From Bartonella apihabitans (GTDB lineage Bacteria; Pseudomonadota; Alphaproteobacteria; Rhizobiales; Rhizobiaceae), in NCBI RefSeq assembly GCF_030758755.1, contig NZ_CP132387.1, positions 2,471,001 to 2,535,000 on the forward strand: a stretch of 64,000 nucleotides of DNA. Reading direction: 5' to 3'. A program made the translations under genes and the position numbers. This document shows, piece by piece, positions 9,605-18,223 of the stretch (positions are counted from its first letter, which is position 1; the number at the start of each line of letters is the position of its first letter). A model generated the notes under the pieces. That model worked only from the letters and a program-made list of their open reading frames with translations, was not told the origin of the DNA and made no database searches.

Positions 9605-9708
9605 CTCATTATATGGGAGGAGGCGTATAATGAGAAGAAAGGGGTGCCCGATTAGACAAGCGGGGGCAACTCCATCGGGCACCTAGGGGTACCAGGTTTT
9701 GTCCTGGT
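9605..9708 (+). promoter_or_regulatory. Three-hairpin GC-rich leader carrying a small ORF
   Basis: Three consecutive perfect inverted repeats: CTCATTATA/TATAATGAG (9605-9613 with 9626-9634), GGTGCCCGAT/ATCGGGCACC (9643-9652 with 9674-9683) and ACCAGG/CCTGGT (9691-9696 with 9703-9708). The first loop holds GGGAGGAGG, the Shine-Dalgarno of the small ORF at 9630, and that start codon lies in the right arm. The second hairpin covers the ORF body and the third follows its stop. No T run follows, so these are not simple terminators. The block is GC-rich against its surroundings. On the minus strand the first loop reads CGCCTCCTCCCA, so an antisense sRNA with an anti-Shine-Dalgarno loop is an alternative reading. 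Confidence 0.6.
9630..9686 (+). CDS. Candidate 18-residue small protein or leader peptide
   Basis: ATG at 9630 to TAG at 9684-9686 encodes MRRKGCPIRQAGATPSGT. GGGAGGAGG at 9615-9623 lies six bases before the ATG, one of the strongest ribosome-binding sites in the window. The peptide is basic at its start, has one Cys and no hydrophobic segment. It begins 28 bases after the L,D-transpeptidase stop and ends 91 bases before the MliC-like gene, so it could be a translated leader or a free small protein. Support is the ribosome site, spacing and RNA structure; there is no homology evidence in hand. Confidence 0.5.
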   Translation: MRRKGCPIRQAGATPSGT

Positions 9709-9777
9709 GCTCACTTAACGGGTGGTTGAATATAAAGTTCCAAAAAATTTTTTGTCTTGTGTTAAAGGCCTTGAAAA

Positions 9778-10140
9778 ATGTTGAAAAAGACTTTCCTTGC
9801 AACGCTTGCTTTTGCTGCTCTTCATAGCTTTGCCGCCAATGCTGAAGAGCCTTCAGTGCACAACCAAACCTATATTTGTGAACGGGGCGTGGCATTGCAG
9901 GCAGTTTTTATCAAGGACAAAGCTGGTTCTTATGCCGTCCTATCTGTCGATGGAAAACTGGTGGCAATGCGCGAGGATGTTAAAACTGCGGAAAAGCTTT
10001 TCATTGCCGTTGACGATCAGGATAATTACCGTCTTCATATTAAAGGCAATGATGCATTCCTGACCTATAAGGACAGTGATCCGGCTAAAGCGGAAAAGAC
10101 GATTTTACAAGCCTGTCAGGCAGATATAGCGGAGGATTGA
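9778..10140 (+). CDS. MliC-like lysozyme-inhibitor domain protein, exported
   Basis: A 120-aa protein with a Sec signal peptide (MLKKTFLATLAFAALHSFAANA, probable cleavage after ANA). The mature part starts with YICERGVALQAVFI and contains YAVLSVDGKLVAM and a later YRLHIKGNDAFLTY, resembling the MliC/PliC fold (a YxC-x-x-G start, then a central VDG strand), which inhibits C-type lysozymes in the periplasm. The two Cys, in YIC and LQAC near the C terminus, could form the usual disulfide. There is no lipobox, so it would be the soluble type. AAAGG lies nine bases before the ATG. Its stop overlaps the tenA start by one base (TGATG), so the two are translationally coupled. Confidence 0.65.
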   Translation: MLKKTFLATLAFAALHSFAANAEEPSVHNQTYICERGVALQAVFIKDKAGSYAVLSVDGKLVAMREDVKTAEKLFIAVDDQDNYRLHIKGNDAFLTYKDSDPAKAEKTILQACQADIAED

Positions 10141-10820
10141 TGGAAAAACCCGATTTCGACAAAGGCACTTTTGGACATTTGCGAAAAAATGCCGGTGGTT
10201 TGTGGCAGGCATATATTCACCATTCATTTGTCAATCAATTGGCTGCCGGAACATTGGAAGAAAAATGTTTCAAAAAGTTTTTGACGCAGGATTATCTGTT
10301 CCTCGTTCATTTTTCCCGTGCTTATGCGCTTCTTGCGGCAAAATCGACGAATATTGAAGATATCCGGGACGCGCTTGACGGCCTCAATGATATTGCAGCT
10401 GAAATGCCGCTTCATGTAGCCTATGCAAAAACGTGGGGAATTTCGGAACAGGAAATGAGCGGGGCAGAAGAAGCCATTGAAACCATAGCTTATACCCGTT
10501 TTGTTCTGGACGTTGGATATTCAGGTGACAGGCTCGATTTGATGACAGCCTTGATTCCGTGCGTTGCAGGCTATGCAGAAATCGGTCTGCGCCTTGTCGA
10601 ATCACCAGACACGGTGTTTGAAGGAAATCCCTATTCACAATGGATCAAAAATTACCAAAGTGATGATTACGTTAAAGGGGTTAAAACCTTTCTCGATAGC
10701 TTCAACAAACTGGCCGAACAATGTCATGATGAAGCGCATTTCAAGCACTTGAGTAAAATCTTTAACACCGCTACCCGGCTTGAAACAGAATTCTGGAAGA
10801 TGGGACTGGAAGCCCGCTAA
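10140..10820 (+). CDS. tenA: TenA-family protein (thiaminase II / aminopyrimidine aminohydrolase)
   Basis: A 226-aa all-helical TenA-family protein. It has TQDYLFL (Asp51, Tyr52), YTRFVLDVG (Tyr118), TALIPCVAGYAEIG with the nucleophile Cys141 of the TenA_C subgroup, and the late Glu in ETEFWKMGL. TenA_C enzymes hydrolyse aminopyrimidines from degraded thiamin to salvage the HMP moiety. The ATG at 10140 follows GGAGG at 10131-10135 and overlaps the stop of the MliC-like gene. No TPP riboswitch is visible upstream, and no other thi genes are adjacent. A partner that inhibits lysozyme is unexpected for a thiamin salvage gene. Confidence 0.85.
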   Translation: MEKPDFDKGTFGHLRKNAGGLWQAYIHHSFVNQLAAGTLEEKCFKKFLTQDYLFLVHFSRAYALLAAKSTNIEDIRDALDGLNDIAAEMPLHVAYAKTWGISEQEMSGAEEAIETIAYTRFVLDVGYSGDRLDLMTALIPCVAGYAEIGLRLVESPDTVFEGNPYSQWIKNYQSDDYVKGVKTFLDSFNKLAEQCHDEAHFKHLSKIFNTATRLETEFWKMGLEAR

Positions 10821-10840
10821 TTGCTTTTCTGTCTTTAGAG

Positions 10841-10899
10841 AAAACAGGATAGACTCTTGCTAAAATAACAAGCTTTTAGCAGCGTTTCTGGCCTGTTTT
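10841..10899 (+). terminator. Nested inverted repeats after tenA
   Basis: An outer pair AAAACAGG/CCTGTTTT (10841-10848 with 10892-10899) encloses an inner hairpin TGCTAAAA/TTTTAGCA (10858-10865 with 10874-10881). It lies 20 bases after the tenA stop; the outer right arm ends in four Ts, so transcription may stop here. Confidence 0.5.
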
Positions 10900-10994
10900 A
10901 AAGTCTGTCATTATTGTTTGAAATAATCGAATATCAGGCGATCATTTTGCTAAAATCAAGTGAATGAGCGAAGGTTCGATTATCCGGAATAATA

Positions 10995-11759
10995 TTATTC
11001 GAAGTCAATAGCATGAAGAGTTTGGCCATTCCGTTTCAACCATGCTCTATATTCTTTTGTGCGCGGGCACAGTTTTTCACATAAAGACCAGAATTTCGAG
11101 CTGTGGTTCATTTCGATAAGATGGGCGGTCTCATGCGCAACAAGATAATCGATCACGCCGATCGGAGCCATGACAATTCGCCAGGAAAACGACAAATGGC
11201 CGTCGGCCGAACAGGATCCCCAACGGCTTTTGGTATCTTTATAGCGGATTGAAACAGGCGTTCTGCCGACCACGGCACAGTGTTTTTTAACAAGGGGGGC
11301 AATAATCAGCGCAGCCTGTTTTTTTAAGGCTTCGCGAATGTGTCTTGGAAGATACCGGCTATCACCATAAACAATGATTTTTCCTCCCTTACCATCATCA
11401 TCCGGTATAATCGTGACGTTACCACGTCCTTCCTGATGAATAATGCGATAAGGGTGACCGAGAATAGGAACTGCGGCACCGGGTTTCAACATCGGGGTAT
11501 CCTGCGGAGGAGGAAAACGGGAAATCCGGTTTTCTATCCATCCCCTATAGCGCTCGATAAAATTTGTTATTTCTGTTTCCGCTGTTGTTGGTGGTACGGT
11601 TACACGTACACCTTTGCCGCCTGTTTCTATCCGTAATGTCAAGCGGCTTGCCCGTGCACTTCGCACAATTGTAAGCGGCAAAGAACGATCCGACAGTTGA
11701 AGAGTGAGTTGCAACTTTGCGGGTCTGGATTTGTCAGAGCTGTTTGACGCAAAAAACAT
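10995..11759 (-). CDS. YgjP-like (DUF45/M48-type) metallopeptidase
   Basis: A 254-aa protein of the YgjP/WSS1-like group (DUF45). The signature RWGSCSADGHLSFSWRIVMAP is followed by YLVAHETAHLIEMNHSSKFW, in which HExxH reads HETAH and the third zinc ligand is the His in MNHS. These are predicted cytoplasmic zinc peptidases of unknown physiological role. The N-terminal half is basic and strand-rich (SARASRLTLRIETGGKGVRVTVPP). The start at 11759 has no good Shine-Dalgarno sequence, so the first residues are uncertain. It stands alone between tenA and the broken hydrolase. Confidence 0.85.
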   Translation of the reverse strand: MFFASNSSDKSRPAKLQLTLQLSDRSLPLTIVRSARASRLTLRIETGGKGVRVTVPPTTAETEITNFIERYRGWIENRISRFPPPQDTPMLKPGAAVPILGHPYRIIHQEGRGNVTIIPDDDGKGGKIIVYGDSRYLPRHIREALKKQAALIIAPLVKKHCAVVGRTPVSIRYKDTKSRWGSCSADGHLSFSWRIVMAPIGVIDYLVAHETAHLIEMNHSSKFWSLCEKLCPRTKEYRAWLKRNGQTLHAIDFE

Positions 11760-12012
11760 GTCGGTTATTTAAGCAATAAAAATCGTTTTTGAAGAGATGG
11801 CGAAGATAAACGGAAAAAACATGATAAAATCAGCTTTAGAGTTGAATTTTCAAATCGTCATCCGGTTTAATCCGTTACTTATCGCACGATAGCCCCGTCT
11901 GACGGTCATATTTTTTCAAAGCGTTAATTCCGATTTTATCCTAAGGCAACGAAATTTCGCGAAAATATAAAACCGTCGCTCACCTGCCGACCTCCGGAAA
12001 TTTGTGTAACGA

Positions 12013-12787
12013 TCAATGATTGCTGTTTGCAATAAGAGTTTCCACTCCGTTGATGATTGTTGCAATATCTTGAGGGCGAGAAAGATGATGTTCGCCATCC
12101 TTGATCAGTGTTAGAGTAACATTATCGAAAGGTAGATGTTCAACAAGTTCGAGCGTATGCTGATAAGGCACTTCTTTGTCGGCCATTCCCTGAATAATAT
12201 GAACGGGACAATGAATATCGATGAGGCCTTCCATGACGAGATTTTTATCGCCATCATCAAGAAAAATTTTGGTAAAAGGAACAGGCTCTACCTCGTTTTC
12301 ATAAGGAACTTCAAAAAAGCCGCGTTCCTCCAGTTCCCGGCTTTGTTCGCTGGTCATTTGCGGGCGAACAAGGTCACGGGTGAAATCCGGTGCAGGAGCG
12401 AGAAGCAACAGTCCGGCAAGCGGTATGTTTTTCTTGGCCAATTCCTGTGCCATGCGAAGTGCAATCCAGCCACCCATTGATGATCCGGCGATAATTTGAT
12501 GAACCTTGGCAAAATTTTTCGAAAAGTGTCAGGCTTTCTTCTAGCCACAACGAAATACTGCCTTGATAGAAATCACCTTCCGATTCGCCGGTTCCTGAAT
12601 AATCGAAACGCAAAAATGGATAATTGTTTTTCCGGGCAAATTCGTTCAGTGCTATGGCTTTACCCCCCATCATATGTGAACGATAACCCGGTAGCCATAT
12701 GAGACCGGGATGCTTGTCACCTTTCAGAGCTCGTATAGCGAGTTTTTGATGGCCTATAGTTAAAAATTCGAGAGCACCATTTTCCAT
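12013..12787 (-). pseudogene. Alpha/beta hydrolase, frameshifted
   Basis: Serine alpha/beta hydrolase in two frames. The N-terminal part (12787 down to about 12515) has LIWLPGYRSHMMGGKA, the oxyanion region, and FLRFDYSGTGESEG. The second frame carries the nucleophile elbow GSSMGG and, near the end, DKEVPY and the catalytic His in KDGEHHLSRP. The break is in the AAAATTTTT stretch at 12511-12519: removing one base gives FEKFAKVHQIIAGSSMGGWIAL, a normal joint. The corrected length is 257 aa, usual for this family. As read, neither half has the full catalytic triad. It could be a real pseudogene or a one-base sequencing insertion. Confidence 0.85.
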
Positions 12788-13109
12788 AAAAAAACTCCTT
12801 ATTCAGCTCATATCTTTAAACTTGATCACAACATACTTATTCTAATCATAGAAAATCGTGACTTAAACCCTTAATGCCAATTTCAAGCCAATATTCATTA
12901 AAAGCTAGGCATTTCGGTTGTTTTTGAACGTTAATTCGGTTGTTTTTGAACGTTAATTTGTATATGACGAAAAAAAGAGATAAGTTTATCCCGATCTCAA
13001 ACAAGCATCTGACGAGTTTTTTTGAATGACGCAAGTCATCACGCCGGTTTTTGATTTGGTAATTTATTTCAGAACTGAATAATTGAAACTATTATAGGGA
13101 GAATCGACC
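12788..13109. other. AT-rich leader region upstream of infC
   Basis: About 322 bases with no gene. It holds a perfect 22-base tandem repeat at 12913-12956 and the ribosome-binding site AGGGAG at 13096-13101 for infC. A promoter for infC is expected here, but I could not fix -35 and -10 boxes. Confidence 0.5.
12913..12956 (+). repeat. Perfect 22-bp tandem duplication
   Basis: A 22-base unit (starting TTCGGTTGTTTTTGAACG) at 12913-12934 is repeated exactly at 12935-12956, in the leader of infC. It looks like recent slippage duplication or a doubled binding site. Confidence 0.9.
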
Positions 13110-13646
13110 ATTCGCCGACCGTTTAAAACAACGCCAACCCCGAAAGATGGGCCGCGTTCCAATCAGGATATTCGCATTCCTCGTATACAGCTTATTGATC
13201 ATGAGGGGCATAATCACGGAATAATACCGACACAAGATGCTTTGGCTATGGCTGAAGATGCAGGTCTTGATCTTGTCGAAATTGTTCCAAATGCCGAACC
13301 GCCTGTTTGCAAAATAATTGATCTTGGTAAGCTGAAATATCAGAATCAGAAAAAAGCATCCGAGGCTCGCAAAAAGCAGAAGACCGTGGAAATTAAAGAA
13401 ATCAAGATGCGGCCAAATATTGATACCCATGATTACGGGGTCAAAATGAAGGCGATCAGCAAATTTCTTGAAGGCGGTGACAAGGTCAAAATAACCCTTC
13501 GATTCCGTGGTCGCGAGATGGCCCACCAGGAGTTGGGTATGCAGCTTCTCGAACGGGTAAAGATAGATACTTCATCTATCTCGAAAGTCGAGGCTGAACC
13601 AAAACTGGAAGGGCGACAGATGATGATGGTGGTCGCTCCAAAATAA
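13110..13646 (+). CDS. infC: Translation initiation factor IF-3, AUU start
   Basis: IF-3, 178 aa, binds the 30S subunit and rejects non-canonical initiation. The frame runs upstream of the first ATG (13242) to an ATT at 13110 (then [23 protein letters not shown]), eight bases after AGGGAG at 13096-13101. Starting at 13242 would delete the conserved IPRIQLID segment of the N-terminal domain. Both domains are otherwise normal ([53 protein letters not shown]). Use of AUU is known for infC in other bacteria, where it lets IF-3 repress its own translation. The usual rpmI-rplT partners are not downstream. Confidence 0.95.
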   Translation: MRRPFKTTPTPKDGPRSNQDIRIPRIQLIDHEGHNHGIIPTQDALAMAEDAGLDLVEIVPNAEPPVCKIIDLGKLKYQNQKKASEARKKQKTVEIKEIKMRPNIDTHDYGVKMKAISKFLEGGDKVKITLRFRGREMAHQELGMQLLERVKIDTSSISKVEAEPKLEGRQMMMVVAPK

Positions 13647-13663
13647 CACTTAAGATCATTTTA

Positions 13664-13692
13664 AAAAGCATCGTTATAAACGGTGCTTTTTT
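13664..13692 (+). terminator. Intrinsic terminator after infC
   Basis: AAAAGCATCGTT at 13664-13675 pairs with AACGGTGCTTTT at 13679-13690 with one G-T wobble and a three-base loop, ending in a T run. It separates infC from the permease gene. Confidence 0.9.
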
Positions 13693-13861
13693 GTTAACTT
13701 CTGGTTGCAATCGCAAAACAATACATGAAATACTGGGCGCATCGTGTCACGTATTTAGTCTTGTAAGACTTAAAATACGGAAAATTTGAATTTGTACCGT
13801 TCGGTTAAGGCTTTTTTTAATTTGGAAAACCTTATCAGACGGAAGAGTAAGGAATGTAATA

Positions 13862-15313
13862 ATGTCGGGATGGCTCAGACGAAAACCCGTTCTTCAACAA
13901 AATATGCAACGGGAAAGGAAACTCGTCCCTACATTGGGGTGGCCCCATCTTGTCGCTTTGGGTGTGGGCGGAATTGTCGGCACAGGCATTTATACACTGA
14001 TTGGCATCGGAGCCGATAGGGCACGACCGGCGGTACTTTTTGCATTTGTTATCGCCGGAATAGTTTGTGCATGTGCTGCTTTTGCTTATGCGGAACTCGC
14101 GACTCTTATCCCGCTCGCGGGAGGCGCCTACACATATTCTTATGCGGCATTGGGCGAGCTTATAGCCTGGATCGTTGGATGGAGTCTCATTCTCGAATAT
14201 TCTCTGGTGGTTAGCACGGTTGCAGTCGGCTGGTCGGCTTACGCAACCGGATTTTTGCACGGCATCGGCATTCATCTGCCGTTCTGGCTGGCTGCCGGTT
14301 ATAATGCGATTGATCCTGCAACAGGTGTTCATGGTCTTGTCAATCTTCCTGCAGTTTTCATCGTCTTTGTTATCGCTGCGATGTTGATGATCGGCACCAA
14401 GGCAAGCGCAACACTGAATCTTTTTCTGGTGGTTATCAAAATAACTGCGCTGTTTTTATTTATTATTGTTACACTTCCCCACTTCGATCTGGAAAATCTG
14501 CATCCATTTATGCCGAACGGATTTTCAAAAGTTATGTCTCCGGATGGAGTGGAGCGCGGTGTCATGGCAGCCGCGGCTATTATTTTCTTCGCTTTTTATG
14601 GTTTTGATACAATTGCAACAGCTGCCGAAGAAACCAAAGAGCCACGGCGCGATCTTTCAATCGGAATTGTCGGTTCATTGATTGCCTGCATCATTATTTA
14701 TGTTCTGGTCGGCCTCGGTGCTGTCGGCTCCTTGCATTACACGGAATTTGCCCATAGCGAGGAACCGCTTGCCCATATTTTGCGTAGTCTCGGTTCCAAT
14801 CGTATTGCCGGTCTCATCGGTATAGCGGCAGTCGTTGCTCTGCCCACTGTTTTATTGGCATTTTTTTACGGTCAAACCCGTATATTCTTTGTCATGGGGC
14901 GGGATGGAACTCTTCCTTCTTTTCTTTCCCGCGTGAACGCAAAAACAGGTACACCTGTTACGACAACGCTTTTCACGGCAGTGATCATTGCTGCTATTGC
15001 CGGACTTTTCCGGCTTGATGAAATAGCAGCTCTCGCCAATGCGGGTACATTGGTTGCCTTTACTTCTGTCGGTATATGTCTCATTGTTTTACGCAAAACG
15101 GCACCCGACGTTCCAAGAAAATTCAAAACACCTCTGGTCTTTATTGTCGGGCCGCTAAGTGCCATCGGTTGCATCTACCTGTTTTTCAGCCTGCCTTCAA
15201 AAACGCAATATTATTTTCTGTTATGGAACCTTATTGGCGTCGTATTTTATTTTTGTTACGGGTACCGCAAGAGCAATCTGGCAGATCACATTACCGTGAG
15301 CAAGCACTCTTGA
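13862..15313 (+). CDS. APC-family amino acid permease
   Basis: A 483-aa inner-membrane protein with about twelve helices. The first helix holds GVGGIVGTGIYTLIGIGA, the unwound substrate and ion site typical of the APC superfamily. FAYAELATLIPLAGGAYTYSY in helix 3 and the central FFAFYGFDTIATAAEETKEPRRDL match the cationic amino acid transporter and YfnA-like branch. It probably imports an amino acid with protons; the substrate is unknown. The ATG at 13862 has AAGGA at 13849-13853. It is separated from infC by a terminator, so it is probably transcribed alone. Confidence 0.9.
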   Translation: MSGWLRRKPVLQQNMQRERKLVPTLGWPHLVALGVGGIVGTGIYTLIGIGADRARPAVLFAFVIAGIVCACAAFAYAELATLIPLAGGAYTYSYAALGELIAWIVGWSLILEYSLVVSTVAVGWSAYATGFLHGIGIHLPFWLAAGYNAIDPATGVHGLVNLPAVFIVFVIAAMLMIGTKASATLNLFLVVIKITALFLFIIVTLPHFDLENLHPFMPNGFSKVMSPDGVERGVMAAAAIIFFAFYGFDTIATAAEETKEPRRDLSIGIVGSLIACIIIYVLVGLGAVGSLHYTEFAHSEEPLAHILRSLGSNRIAGLIGIAAVVALPTVLLAFFYGQTRIFFVMGRDGTLPSFLSRVNAKTGTPVTTTLFTAVIIAAIAGLFRLDEIAALANAGTLVAFTSVGICLIVLRKTAPDVPRKFKTPLVFIVGPLSAIGCIYLFFSLPSKTQYYFLLWNLIGVVFYFCYGYRKSNLADHITVSKHS

Positions 15314-15424
15314 CGGCAAGTTATTTGGAACAATCCCTACCTACGAAGCGTTGTCGATATTATAATAATAGTGTTGGAGTAGTTTGGTATGGTTTGCGAG
15401 TTTATGATACCGGAGGTTAGTTCA

Positions 15425-16390
15425 GTGTTTAGGTCGATGAAACTCATTTCCCTTATTATTGCTTTATGCTTGGCTCCGATGGGCGCTCATGCGGCTGTTT
15501 ACCAAAAAGTTCCCGGCACAGCAGTTTATATTAGTGTACCCGATAGTTTTACTTTAACGACCGATTTTAGCGGATTTATTGATAATAAAACGGGTGCTGC
15601 GATTGTCGTGGCGACAATGCCTCCTGCCAGTGATAGTATGAAACAGATTTTCAGTGACGAGAGCAAGTTCAAGCCTGCTATGGCCGCCCAGCATTATGAT
15701 ATTGTTTCGCAGTCAGACAAAAAATCCCGCGATGGCTATGCATTGAAAATTTATCAGGGCAAACAGACGGCAGCCAATGGTATTTTTGACAAGTGGTCGT
15801 CCATGTTATTTGCGCCCAATGCTTCCTATATCATTACTGTTCAAGCACCGGAGAAAGCAAAGTTTTCCAATAATGATGCCATGGCGATTTTTGGGTCGGT
15901 TTCAGTTGCCAGTTATAATGATGAATCCGATCAGCTAAGTGCACTTCCTTTTACTTTTGGTGCACAACCTCCGTTCGAGTTTGTCGGATCTATTATGAAC
16001 AGCTCAGCAATGTTGACGATTCCGGCTTATACCAATGAAGACGCCGAGCGTCCTGATATTATCGTGACCAAAGGGCTCGAAAATACCAAAGGGGCGCCAC
16101 TTGATAAAGTCGTAGATAACTATCTCCAATCGATCAAAGGTACAGTGAATAATGTTGAAGATCGCAAAACATCGACGACAAAATTTGCCGGCCACCCGGG
16201 GCTGAAGCTTCAGGCAACAGCTCTTCTGAAGGGTGATCCTGTTGATCTCGTTATTTACGCAGCCATTGGAAATGACGGGCGTCCTATTTTTATGCATGCC
16301 ACCGGAGAAAAAGGTACATTGGCAGCCTATAACACAGAAATTGAAAAAACGGCAGAAAGCATCAAATTACGCAACGACGTACAAAAATAG
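15425..16390 (+). CDS. Exported protein of unknown function, GTG start
   Basis: A 321-aa protein with a clear Sec signal (KLISLIIALCLAPMGAHAA) and no further membrane segment, so it is periplasmic or secreted. I chose the GTG at 15425 because GGAGG at 15412-15416 lies eight bases upstream; the ATG at 15437 has poor spacing and the ATG at 15389 gives an over-long n-region. Two similar halves can be suspected: VYISVPDSFTLTTDFSGFIDNKTGAAIVVATMP, and later FEFVGSIMNSSAMLTIPAYTNEDAERPDIIVTKGL, each followed by a KxxFAGHPGLKLQAT-like strand. I do not recognise the family. Confidence 0.75.
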   Translation: MFRSMKLISLIIALCLAPMGAHAAVYQKVPGTAVYISVPDSFTLTTDFSGFIDNKTGAAIVVATMPPASDSMKQIFSDESKFKPAMAAQHYDIVSQSDKKSRDGYALKIYQGKQTAANGIFDKWSSMLFAPNASYIITVQAPEKAKFSNNDAMAIFGSVSVASYNDESDQLSALPFTFGAQPPFEFVGSIMNSSAMLTIPAYTNEDAERPDIIVTKGLENTKGAPLDKVVDNYLQSIKGTVNNVEDRKTSTTKFAGHPGLKLQATALLKGDPVDLVIYAAIGNDGRPIFMHATGEKGTLAAYNTEIEKTAESIKLRNDVQK

Positions 16391-16452
16391 AAATGCCGAA
16401 CAAAAATAGAAAAATAAAAATCTGTTCGGGTTTCTTGTCCCTAAAAACAATC

Positions 16453-16495
16453 GGAGCTGTTTTGACAAATGTCAAAACAGCTCCTTTGAATTTTT
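16453..16495. terminator. Bidirectional terminator with a 15-bp perfect stem
   Basis: GGAGCTGTTTTGACA at 16453-16467 and TGTCAAAACAGCTCC at 16470-16484 are perfect complements, followed on the plus strand by TTTGAATTTTT. It lies between the exported-protein gene and the convergent RgpF-like gene. Confidence 0.9.
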
Positions 16496-16531
16496 GCCCG
16501 TTTTTCAAGCTATAGTGGAAATTCGAAAAGC

Positions 16532-18223
16532 TTATCGTGATGTATGGGGCAAATAGGTGGTCGCGATGTCATAGCCCTTTTGATAGCACGTCAAAGTAAA
16601 CATGCGTTCGATCGCATGTAAGAAAGTCCCATTAGGCGCCAAGGGCTCTTGAGGATAGTCGTTCCACTGCAAGTCGAGATTGACAAACGGCTTTAATACG
16701 TCTGCTTTGGTCCAGAACATCGTCCCTGTGGGAAATACTATATATTTCGGCAATGTTTCTATTTTCAGGCGTTCGGCAAGCTTGAGGCCTGCTTGATAAT
16801 TACCTGCCCAACCGACCGAATATTTATCATCAGGGAAAATCAGCGCTGTTTTTTCATGCGTTTGCATATAATGCAAAATAACATCTGCCATCTTTATCGT
16901 TTTGCCATCGCCCAAAAGATTGGTCATAAGAAAGCTGTTCCAACTTGCAACCATCTTCCGGTCGGTTTTGTGAAGACTTTGTTTTGTGTGTATATGACCG
17001 ATAATGTCATAGTGCTGAACAAGTTCTTTTCCGAATTCGGTGAATAATGGTCCAATATCCCGTCCGCGATTGGGAACCACTTCGATAACGGTTTTCCCGT
17101 CATATTCGCCAACCAGATGTTGAACAGATAACTTATCGCTTTCGTTTTTTACGCTTATAAACAGGTCGGGACGTATTTTATTCGCCGTCAACTTTTCAAG
17201 TATCGCCTCTAACATATGCGGATAATAAGCGTGGATATGGAGCGCGATTTTCAATCCAATATCGGGTGAGGGGACAATATCGGGAGAAGTCAGTACATTC
17301 CAGCTCCATTTTCCATCGGGTTTGCCAGATTTTAGGTAATGAACAAAAGGATCAACGCGTTCCTCGCCGAGATCGTGATTTTCGGCGTAAATGCCGGGGT
17401 GAAAACCGGCTCTCGGGCGTGCTGCACTTGCACCGCTTTTATAGTTACGAACGTAATGGCGGGCGTAACGGAGGCGGTTGAATCTATGTTTATTTTTTCC
17501 GGTCCAATAAGGAATATCGAATTCAGGGGAATGGCTTAAGAATCGTGCATCCTTGTTTTCCCGAATAAGTTGTTTTTCAGCTTTATTGCCAATGTCGATG
17601 ATCCCGGAAATGTAGTTTTGTAACTCTTCGGCATTTTTGCTATCCGGAGGAACAAGGTAATCGACACTGTCAGGAAAGGCCCATAAAGCGTTTGTAAGGG
17701 TTTTCATAAATGTTTCATAACGATCATAAATAACCCTTGTGGCATAGGCGATAACTCTATTTAAAGCCTTTCCTTCAAGCGGATAATTTTCACCAATAAG
17801 CAATAGGCTGGCAATATGTTTTTGCCATAGGTAACGCATCAGGAACCGGCCGACATTGGCGTTAATCAGGACAAAACGAATGGGGTGGGCAGATAGCAAA
17901 AACCAGGAAAAATAAAATTTGATACGGTTTTGAAGTTCATGGGAACCGAAATAATAAACCCGCCAGCATTTTTCGATGTTTATTTCCGGAGAAGATCGAT
18001 AACTTTCTGGTAGAAAAAGAATAATATTAAAATTAACCGTCAAATAGTCGAGATAATCGGATAGGTGAAAATTCGGGTCATGTGAAGGGTCATAAATGAT
18101 GGCAGCAGAGTGGAGCCTTTTGTTAAAAGGCGCATAACCGATTGGCCTTTTTGCCTTTGCAACAAAGAAACTGAAAGTTTTCCAGAAAAAAGTGTTGAGT
18201 GTTCCCTTGTTTAAAAAGCCCAT
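16532..18223 (-). CDS. Rhamnan synthesis F (RgpF)-family polysaccharide protein
   Basis: A 563-aa cytoplasmic protein. The C-terminal half matches the RgpF family: KIALHIHAYYPHMLEAILEKL, VEVVPNRGRDIGPLF-like text (VIEVVPNRGRDIGPLFTEFGKEL), DIIGHIHTKQSLHK, WNSFLMTNLLGD and PTGTMFWTKADVLKPF. The middle has the ARHYVRNYKSGASAARPRAGFHPGIYAENHDL linker common in these proteins. RgpF-like proteins act in building rhamnose-containing or other cell-surface glycans. No other glycan genes are adjacent, so it is an orphan here. The N-terminal 230 residues look like a separate, poorly conserved glycosyltransferase-like domain. The enzymatic activity cannot be assigned from sequence. Confidence 0.82.
   Translation of the reverse strand: MGFLNKGTLNTFFWKTFSFFVAKAKRPIGYAPFNKRLHSAAIIYDPSHDPNFHLSDYLDYLTVNFNIILFLPESYRSSPEINIEKCWRVYYFGSHELQNRIKFYFSWFLLSAHPIRFVLINANVGRFLMRYLWQKHIASLLLIGENYPLEGKALNRVIAYATRVIYDRYETFMKTLTNALWAFPDSVDYLVPPDSKNAEELQNYISGIIDIGNKAEKQLIRENKDARFLSHSPEFDIPYWTGKNKHRFNRLRYARHYVRNYKSGASAARPRAGFHPGIYAENHDLGEERVDPFVHYLKSGKPDGKWSWNVLTSPDIVPSPDIGLKIALHIHAYYPHMLEAILEKLTANKIRPDLFISVKNESDKLSVQHLVGEYDGKTVIEVVPNRGRDIGPLFTEFGKELVQHYDIIGHIHTKQSLHKTDRKMVASWNSFLMTNLLGDGKTIKMADVILHYMQTHEKTALIFPDDKYSVGWAGNYQAGLKLAERLKIETLPKYIVFPTGTMFWTKADVLKPFVNLDLQWNDYPQEPLAPNGTFLHAIERMFTLTCYQKGYDIATTYLPHTSR

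Noticed and set aside
9600..9777. TPP riboswitch before the tenA operon
   Set aside because: The conserved CUGAGA and the second thi-box core are absent; the structure is three simple hairpins.
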